Part shown: positions 1 through 4,951 of the stretch, one piece after another
How the letters are laid out: the number at the start of each line of letters is the position of its first letter
How positions within the stretch are numbered: position 1 is the first letter of the stretch
DNA from: JALHRI01 sp044351685
GTDB lineage: Bacteria; Pseudomonadota; Alphaproteobacteria; Rickettsiales; UBA3002
Assembly (NCBI GenBank): GCA_044351685.1
Contig: JBILFK010000074.1
Span: 1 to 7,464, forward strand
Length of the DNA: 7,464 nucleotides
Direction of reading: 5' to 3'
The notes under the pieces: generated by a model
Told to the model about the DNA's origin: nothing
Databases searched by the model: none
What the model saw: the letters and a program-made list of their open reading frames with translations, nothing else
Made by a program: the position numbers and the translations under genes

Positions 1-1
1 A

Positions 2-421
2 GAAGGTCTGATAGGCAGCGTTTACCCCGATAAACAAGCGCAAGCCGATATTGATTTTGGGGCGCGTATTGCACGTGCTATTGGCGCACTGGATATTGGC
101 CAAGCAGTGGTTGTGCAAAAGCAGCACGTGCTTGGGGTGGAAGCCATTGAAGGCACCGATGCCTTAATTGCCCGTGCCGGCCAGCTGAAATTCGATGAAA
201 AAGGCGGCGTGCTGGTAAAAATGAAAAAGCCACAGCAAGAGCGCCGGGTTGATTTACCCACCATTGGCGTGACAACCGTTGAACAGGTTGCTGCTGCAGG
301 GCTTTCGGGCATTGCAGTGGAATCGGGCGGCGCACTGATACTCGATCGTCGCGAAGTAGCACGGCGCGCAGATGCGCTCGGCGTTTTTGTTGTTGGCTTT
401 TCAGTTACTGAATCAGAATGA
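2..421 (+). CDS. lpxI: LpxI, UDP-2,3-diacylglucosamine pyrophosphatase (C-terminal part; 5' end outside window)
   Basis: The reading frame is open from the left edge and ends in TGA at 419-421, giving about 139 residues, roughly half of the usual 270-280 for the family. LpxI hydrolyses UDP-2,3-diacylglucosamine to lipid X and UMP, the fourth step of lipid A synthesis, in the cytoplasm at the inner membrane; it is unrelated in fold to LpxH. The visible part matches the C-terminal LpxI domain: the run DIGQAVVVQ, then LGVEAIEGTDALI (EGTD codons at 149-160), then TIGVTTVEQ, GLSGIAVESGGALILDR and a terminal LGVFVVGF. A GTG at 107 lies inside this conserved block and is not the start. The stop overlaps the lpxB start (ATGA), as expected for an lpxI-lpxB operon with lpxA and fabZ probably further upstream. 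Identification rests on recognised motifs; I am confident of the family. Confidence 0.93.
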   Translation, partial: EGLIGSVYPDKQAQADIDFGARIARAIGALDIGQAVVVQKQHVLGVEAIEGTDALIARAGQLKFDEKGGVLVKMKKPQQERRVDLPTIGVTTVEQVAAAGLSGIAVESGGALILDRREVARRADALGVFVVGFSVTESE

Positions 422-1566
422 CAGCGATCTACATTATCGCAGGGGAAGCATCGGGCGATCAACTGGGCGGCTGGTTGATGGAAGCGCTTCGCTATAAGCG
501 TGAATCGATTAAATTTCACGGGATCGGCGGCAGTGCTATGCGAGCGCAAGGGCTAAGCACTCTATTTCCGATGGAGGAATTGTCGCTCATGGGGTTTGCT
601 GAAGTTTTGCCGCATATATTCCGCATCAAACGCCGCATCAAAGAAACCGTTGCCGATATTGAAGCCAAAAACCCCAATATCGTTATTACAATCGATTCTC
701 CGGGCTTTACCTTCCGGGTGGTAGAAGCATTGCGCAAGCGTGGTAAAGTGCCCCCTAAATTTGTGCATTATGTCGCGCCCACCGTGTGGGCTTATAAGCC
801 CGAACGGGCTATTAAAACTGCTGCATTATTTGATCATTTGCTGGTGATATTACCATTTGAACCTCCTTATTTTAGTAAAACTTCATTGCCAACGCATTTT
901 GTTGGCCACGCGGTCGCATGGTGGTGGAAAGAGAAAGCGCAGCGGCTTGCGTTTCGCACTCAACATCGCATTGCTGAAAAAGCACCTTTATTGGCGCTTT
1001 TTCCCGGTAGTCGTAAGGGTGAAATTACCCATATGATGCCGCTATTTCGCACTACGTGTGAAACCCTAAAAAATAACATTCCAAACCTTGAAACAGCGAT
1101 GCTGGTGCGCCAGGAAATGCTGGCGGTGCTTGAGCCTTATATAGAAAACTGGCCTTGTCCGTTACATATCACACATCAACTTGAAGATAAAAAATCGCTA
1201 TTTGCTGCCTGCGATGCCGCGCTCGCAAAATCGGGAACCATTGGACTAGAATGCGCGTTAGCAGGATTAGCCAGTGTGATCACTTACCGCGCCCACCCTA
1301 TTTCGGCATGGTATATTCGTAAAAAAATCCGTACCCCGTTTGTAAATTTGGCGAATATTTTATGCCGTGAAATGGTGATGCCAGAATTATTACAGGAAGC
1401 AGCAACGCCAACCGCACTTGCAGATGCATTATTGCCGTTGCTAAACAACGAAGAGGCACGCAGCGAACAGCAACGAAAATTATCGATTATTCCTGCGATG
1501 CTGGGCGCGAACGAAGCGCTTTCACCCAGCGATAAAGCCGCGGATATTATTTTATCACTTATTTAA
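418..1566 (+). CDS. lpxB: LpxB, lipid-A-disaccharide synthase
   Basis: LpxB is a family 19 glycosyltransferase of the GT-B fold. It joins UDP-2,3-diacylglucosamine and lipid X into the tetra-acyl disaccharide 1-phosphate of lipid A, acting as a peripheral inner-membrane protein. The 382-residue product has normal family length. Visible motifs in order: AGEASGD at 8-14, GIGGSAM at 35-41, IDSPGF at 92-97 (the conserved D-x-P site), YVAPTVWAYK at 118-127, LFPGSRKGEI at 194-203 (nucleotide-sugar binding), KSGTIGLECAL at 271-281, and a C-terminal VNLANIL...MPELLQ at 309-326. The start ATG at 418 overlaps the lpxI stop, and no clear Shine-Dalgarno sequence precedes it, so translation is probably coupled to lpxI. 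The TAA stop (1564-1566) overlaps the recG stop on the other strand. The function is secure from motifs, length and neighbour. Confidence 0.97.
   Translation: MTAIYIIAGEASGDQLGGWLMEALRYKRESIKFHGIGGSAMRAQGLSTLFPMEELSLMGFAEVLPHIFRIKRRIKETVADIEAKNPNIVITIDSPGFTFRVVEALRKRGKVPPKFVHYVAPTVWAYKPERAIKTAALFDHLLVILPFEPPYFSKTSLPTHFVGHAVAWWWKEKAQRLAFRTQHRIAEKAPLLALFPGSRKGEITHMMPLFRTTCETLKNNIPNLETAMLVRQEMLAVLEPYIENWPCPLHITHQLEDKKSLFAACDAALAKSGTIGLECALAGLASVITYRAHPISAWYIRKKIRTPFVNLANILCREMVMPELLQEAATPTALADALLPLLNNEEARSEQQRKLSIIPAMLGANEALSPSDKAADIILSLI
1500..1530. repeat. Imperfect hairpin near the 3' end of lpxB
   Basis: GCTGG (1500-1504) pairs with CCAGC (1526-1530), and inside it GCGC (1505-1508) pairs with GCGC (1516-1519) around a 7-base loop, with a 6-base bulge on one side. 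No T-run follows directly on either strand, so it is not a standard intrinsic terminator. It is one of the few stable-looking structures near the lpxB/recG convergence. Confidence 0.25.
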
Positions 1567-3710
1567 GCTACTTTTAGCGCGTGCACCGTATCATCATAAC
1601 CAAACAGGCGAAGCAGCATCTGCACAGCCCTACCGCGCTCAGAATGCAATGTTGGGTCGCTTTGCCAAAGCGTTTGTGCTTCATCGCGCGCCATGCGCAT
1701 CAGCTCGGCATTGCGCATAATATCGGCAAAATGAAATTCCGGCAGTCCGGTTTGTTTGGTGCCCAGCACATCGCCTGCGCCGCGCAAACGTAAATCTTCT
1801 TCGGCAATCACAAAGCCATCTTGCGTTTCGCGCAGCAGCGAAAGTCTTGCTTTACCATTCTCTGAAAGCGGTGCGCGGTAAAGCAAAATGCAATGTGCCG
1901 CCTTATCGCCGCGCCCCACCCTGCCGCGCAGCTGATGTAACTGTGAAAGCCCAAAACGCTCGGCAGATTCAATAACCATAATGGTTGCTTCTGGCACGTT
2001 TACACCCACCTCGATCACGGTAGTTGCCACTAAGATTTGCAGGCTACCAAAGGCAAAATCGCGCATCACGGCATCGCGTTCGGCTGTTTTCATGCGCCCG
2101 TGAATCAGCCCTACTTTTCCGGGAAATTTGTGATTTAAAAGCGTAAAACGATCTTCGGCGGCGGCGGTTTCGTGCATTTCTTTTTGCTCGATATCTTCTT
2201 CGCTTGGTTCGATCAGTGGGCATACCCAAAATATTTTTTCATGTTGCGCTAAGGCACGCGCCATACCTTCCATCACTTCATGTTGCCGTGAGAGCGGAAT
2301 AACCCGCGTTTCTATGGGCTTTCTACCTATAGGGCGCTCCGATAAAATGGAGATATCCATATCGCCGTAACACGCCATCATCAGGCTGCGCGGAATGGGG
2401 GTTGCCGAAAGTTGCAACACATGCGGCGCAGTAGCTTTGCCAATCAGTGCAATGCGTTGTTCGACGCCAAAGCGCTGCTGTTCATCGATTATCACCAGCG
2501 CCAAGCGCTGAAATGCGACGTTTTTCTGAAATAATGCGTGCGTGCCGACCACAAAATGAATTTCGCCTGCAGCGATTGCTTTGGTAACTGCCGCTTGTTC
2601 CTTTTTGGACATTTTCCCGGATAAATATGCCATGCGAAAACCGAGTCCTTGAGCCAGCGGTTGAAGGCTCTGCATGTGCTGGCGCGCCAATACATCGGTG
2701 GGTGCCATCATCAATGCCTGATGCCCTGCCGCAGCAGCTTGCACCATTGCGGCAAATGCCAGAATGGTTTTACCGCTTCCCACATCGCCTTGCACTAGCC
2801 GCACCATCCGACGCCCGGAAGTCATATCTTCAATGATTGCTTTTGCAACCTGCTGCTGGCTGAATGTTAATTCAAATAACAGAAGAGATAACAATTTTAT
2901 GTGCATTGAAATATCGTGCGGAACAAGAATGCCAGGAACCGCAATTTCCTGTTTACGGCTGACCATTAACATCAGTTGGTGGGCGAGCAATTCATCGTAG
3001 GCCAGGCGATGCCATGTAGGTTGTGAAACCACATCTTCCACATATTCTTTAGGCGCATGCACTGTGCGTAAACAATCCGCAAAACTCGGCCACCCTGTCA
3101 TGTTGCGGGTGTTTTCGGAAAGCCATTCGGGCAGTGGCGCAATATGCGCGAGCGCTTGCAACATCATGCGCGCAATCTGCCTGCTCGATAATTTCATGCT
3201 GGCAGGATATACGGGTTGAATTCGCAGCACTTCGTGCGCGCGTGATTCGGGAACAATAAAATCCGGGTGCGTGATACTGAACGCGCCATCATAGATTTCG
3301 ATGCGCCCAGAGATAATACGCGTTTCTCCCACAGGCATCGATTTGGTTAAATATTCTCCGCGTGCATGATAGAAAATACACTGCACACTTCCCGTATCAT
3401 CTTCGACAATCACACGGTATGGCAGCGGCCTTCCGCGTTTGCTAACGCGTATTTTAGGTGGCACATGCTCGATGATACGCACACGTAATGTTGCAATGAT
3501 ACCAACAGAAACATCAGCAATCACATGCACTGCGCGCCTATCATCGTAACGCATGGGCGCATGAAACAACACATCACGTATTTGCGGCAACGCATGCGAT
3601 GTATCAAGAGCAGTCACACGAAAAAGCAGGCTGCGGCAGGCATCGGCAAGCTGTGGCCCCACCCCTTTTAAGGCAGTAATCGGGCGAAAATAGGGCTGTA
3701 ATGCTATCAA
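1563..3710 (-). CDS. recG: RecG, ATP-dependent DNA helicase/branch migration translocase
   Basis: RecG is a monomeric superfamily 2 double-strand DNA translocase that regresses stalled replication forks and migrates Holliday junctions. The 715-residue product is near the family norm of about 690-710. In order: an N-terminal region with LKGVGP (14-19) and an OB-fold wedge domain (about 65-155, with VRIIEHVPPK and VEDDTGSVQCIFYH); Walker A GDVGSGKT at 308-315; APTDVLARQH at 336-345; DEQQRFGVEQR at 409-419; SATPIPRS at 435-442; IHGRM at 536-540; VATTVIEVGVNVP at 561-573; LRGRVGRG at 594-601; and the RecG-specific LRGAGDVLGTKQTGLPE at 642-658. The start is TTG (3710-3708), only 14 codons before the conserved LKGVGP; the next in-frame Met is at residue 53, too late. 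TTG overlaps the TGA of the upstream gene, and only a weak GGA lies about 11 bases ahead, so translational coupling is likely. The box reads DEQQ where most RecG proteins I know read DEQH. Confidence 0.97.
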   Translation of the reverse strand: MIALQPYFRPITALKGVGPQLADACRSLLFRVTALDTSHALPQIRDVLFHAPMRYDDRRAVHVIADVSVGIIATLRVRIIEHVPPKIRVSKRGRPLPYRVIVEDDTGSVQCIFYHARGEYLTKSMPVGETRIISGRIEIYDGAFSITHPDFIVPESRAHEVLRIQPVYPASMKLSSRQIARMMLQALAHIAPLPEWLSENTRNMTGWPSFADCLRTVHAPKEYVEDVVSQPTWHRLAYDELLAHQLMLMVSRKQEIAVPGILVPHDISMHIKLLSLLLFELTFSQQQVAKAIIEDMTSGRRMVRLVQGDVGSGKTILAFAAMVQAAAAGHQALMMAPTDVLARQHMQSLQPLAQGLGFRMAYLSGKMSKKEQAAVTKAIAAGEIHFVVGTHALFQKNVAFQRLALVIIDEQQRFGVEQRIALIGKATAPHVLQLSATPIPRSLMMACYGDMDISILSERPIGRKPIETRVIPLSRQHEVMEGMARALAQHEKIFWVCPLIEPSEEDIEQKEMHETAAAEDRFTLLNHKFPGKVGLIHGRMKTAERDAVMRDFAFGSLQILVATTVIEVGVNVPEATIMVIESAERFGLSQLHQLRGRVGRGDKAAHCILLYRAPLSENGKARLSLLRETQDGFVIAEEDLRLRGAGDVLGTKQTGLPEFHFADIMRNAELMRMARDEAQTLWQSDPTLHSERGRAVQMLLRLFGYDDTVHALKVA

Positions 3711-4597
3711 GCGGTGGGTTCCAGCAAATGATTGCGTGAATCTTGCTCAAGCGCATCCAGCGCTTCTTCGCAGCGTTCTAGCGCGCCATCGCCATCACGT
3801 TCATTGATCATATCGAAGGCAATGCTAACCGTGATTGAAAATTCTGATTTCCCGCCAAAATCAATGCGGTGCGAACGAATGAGGCCACGCCAGCGGTTTA
3901 GCATTACCCGCGCCGATTCGCGCGAAGTATTCATCAGAAATATTGCCAGCATTTTATCGCTTAACTGGCACATCACATCGTCTTCGTGAAGCATGCGTCG
4001 GCATGAATTTGCCAGATGTTGCAACAATTGGTTGCAGCCCACTAAGCCATAGCGTGCCATGCTTTTTTCGTAACGATCCATGCGCAACACTACCAGCGCG
4101 GCGGTTCCATCGTTACTTTGCAACAAATTATGCACCGATTCAAAAAAGCCTACACAGGTGTTTCTATCAGGAAGGTCGGTGGCTGGATTAAGCACCTGGC
4201 GGCTTTCCAGATTAAGGCGTAATAAATCGTTAAAACGCTGCACACCGCGCGCTTCATCCACGACTAAAATTTCCAACTGAAACCACGGGTTTGCATCACG
4301 CGAAAAAATTCGCGTTATCCGAACAGGAAGCGTGGATTCTTCGCCGGCAAGCATAAATTTGGCATCGCGCTGTTTTTCTAAAATATCGAGTAAATCGGGT
4401 GCATCCGCCTCAAATTCTAACATATCGTTAAGAATTTCACGGGTTTTTGGCGCCAAAAAATCATCAAGCGCCGCGGGCTCAAATACGCCAGCTTCCAGCC
4501 CAAACATGGCACTGGCTGCCGCATTCACCTCGCGAACAATGCAGCGCTTTAGTGCATTATCTTGCGTAATTATCAGGCGTGGCGATTCTGGCTCCAT
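3707..4597 (-). CDS. PAS-like protein with degenerate GGDEF domain, upstream of recG; function unknown
   Basis: I recognise the architecture but not a named gene. Residues about 5-117 look like a PAS fold: an early VNAAASAMFGLE (24-35) corresponds to the usual N-A-A--x-L-F-G helix, and FQLEILVVDEARG (106-118) to the last strand plus linker. Residues about 133-290 align with a diguanylate cyclase domain: TDLPDR (140-145), VVLRMDRYE (169-177), a central QLLQHLANSCRRM helix (190-202), and SITVSIA (254-260). The catalytic signature is lost: the GGDEF position reads LSDKM (212-216), the first metal aspartate is arginine (LRMD), the IND motif is SMA (179-181), the GH-x-x-GD segment reads GLVGCN (184-189), and no RxxD I-site is visible. 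It should not make c-di-GMP. There is no signal peptide or membrane segment, so it is probably cytoplasmic. ATG at 4597 is supported by AAGGTG just upstream. Its TGA overlaps the recG TTG start. The coding frame is intact, arguing against a decayed gene. Confidence 0.8.
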   Translation of the reverse strand: MEPESPRLIITQDNALKRCIVREVNAAASAMFGLEAGVFEPAALDDFLAPKTREILNDMLEFEADAPDLLDILEKQRDAKFMLAGEESTLPVRITRIFSRDANPWFQLEILVVDEARGVQRFNDLLRLNLESRQVLNPATDLPDRNTCVGFFESVHNLLQSNDGTAALVVLRMDRYEKSMARYGLVGCNQLLQHLANSCRRMLHEDDVMCQLSDKMLAIFLMNTSRESARVMLNRWRGLIRSHRIDFGGKSEFSITVSIAFDMINERDGDGALERCEEALDALEQDSRNHLLEPTA

Positions 4598-4599
4598 AG

Positions 4600-4605
4600 C
4601 ACCTT
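4600..4605 (-). promoter_or_regulatory. Ribosome binding site of the PAS/degenerate-GGDEF gene
   Basis: On the minus strand the sequence AAGGTG ends two bases before the ATG at 4597, with its AAGG core four bases away. It is a good Shine-Dalgarno match and fixes the start at this ATG. Confidence 0.6.
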
Positions 4606-4643
4606 GCTGGAATAATAGACATTACCTATCTTCTATGGCAGAT

Positions 4644-4648
4644 GAGGG
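4644..4648 (+). promoter_or_regulatory. Ribosome binding site deciding the sdhE start
   Basis: GAGGG lies four bases before the ATG at 4653. The other in-frame ATG, at 4635, has only a pyrimidine-rich sequence (CTATCTTCT) in front of it. This favours 4653 as the start of sdhE. Confidence 0.65.
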
Positions 4649-4652
4649 TATC

Positions 4653-4949
4653 ATGCAAACACAACCGCAATCACAGAATTTAAACCCACCCCTGCCCCGC
4701 GAATTGTGGCTAAAACGCCTTACGTATCGCAGCTGGCATCGTGGATGCAAGGAAACCGATATTATTTTGGGCAGTTACTGCGATGCACATTTGGCCAGCC
4801 TCGATGCCGCGGAACTCACACGTTATGAAGCATTTTTAGATGAGGATGATGCTGAAATCTGGAATTGGCTTACCCACAAAACACCCTGCCCCAAGCCCGA
4901 ATACGAGCCGTTGCTTACCCAGCTGCGCACGGTAACTTTCTCCGCTTAG
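4653..4949 (+). CDS. sdhE: SdhE, FAD assembly factor for succinate dehydrogenase
   Basis: SdhE (Sdh5/SdhAF2, formerly DUF339) is a small cytoplasmic protein that binds the SdhA flavoprotein subunit and promotes covalent attachment of FAD. The 98-residue product is of typical size. It shows the family core: LWLKRLTYRSWHRGCKETD (18-36) with the RGxxE motif at 30-34 that is needed for flavinylation, then DIILGSYCD, and the later acidic helix FLDEDDAEIWNWLT (61-74), matching the usual L-x-x-x-D-x-D-L-x-x-W-L-T. The start at 4653 is chosen because of GAGGG upstream; starting at 4635 would add six residues (MADEGI). A longer open frame reaching back to 4332 runs antisense to the PAS-like gene and is not part of the protein. 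mfd follows after two bases, so the two are surely cotranscribed, an arrangement known from other alphaproteobacteria. Confidence 0.92.
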   Translation: MQTQPQSQNLNPPLPRELWLKRLTYRSWHRGCKETDIILGSYCDAHLASLDAAELTRYEAFLDEDDAEIWNWLTHKTPCPKPEYEPLLTQLRTVTFSA

Positions 4950-4951
4950 TC

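Larger units (their letters stand above)
4598..4652. promoter_or_regulatory. Divergent intergenic region, probable promoters for PAS-GGDEF/recG and sdhE/mfd operons
   Basis: These 55 bases are the only real gap between oppositely oriented genes, so both operons must be driven from here unless promoters lie inside the coding regions. For the + strand a weak candidate is TTGCTG (4604-4609), a 17-base spacer and TATCTT (4627-4632); a start near 4639 would leave a short leader holding the sdhE ribosome site. For the - strand TATTAT (complement of 4612-4617) resembles a -10 box, but it would leave a leader of only about 8 bases and has no good -35. The region is AT-rich compared with its surroundings. 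The existence of promoter activity is inferred from gene layout; the exact boxes are guesses. Confidence 0.4.

Noticed and set aside
107..421. GTG at 107 as a true start of a short protein
   Set aside because: The same frame is open to the left edge and the residues before it (VYPDKQAQADIDFG..., ALDIGQAV) fit LpxI, so the GTG is internal.
22..549. Minus-strand open frame of 175 codons opposite lpxI and lpxB
   Set aside because: It spans the overlap of two well-recognised genes, has no motif and an Ala/Ser/Thr-rich composition typical of an antisense shadow.
1531..1556. GATAAA (1531-1536) and TTTATC (1551-1556) near the lpxB end as a terminator
   Set aside because: The stem is only six mostly A-T pairs with a 14-base loop, with no T-run following; too weak for an intrinsic terminator.
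4332..4652. Open frame extending SdhE upstream by about 107 residues
   Set aside because: It runs antisense to the PAS-like gene, is rich in serine and low-complexity sequence, and SdhE homology begins only after 4653, where a good ribosome site is present.
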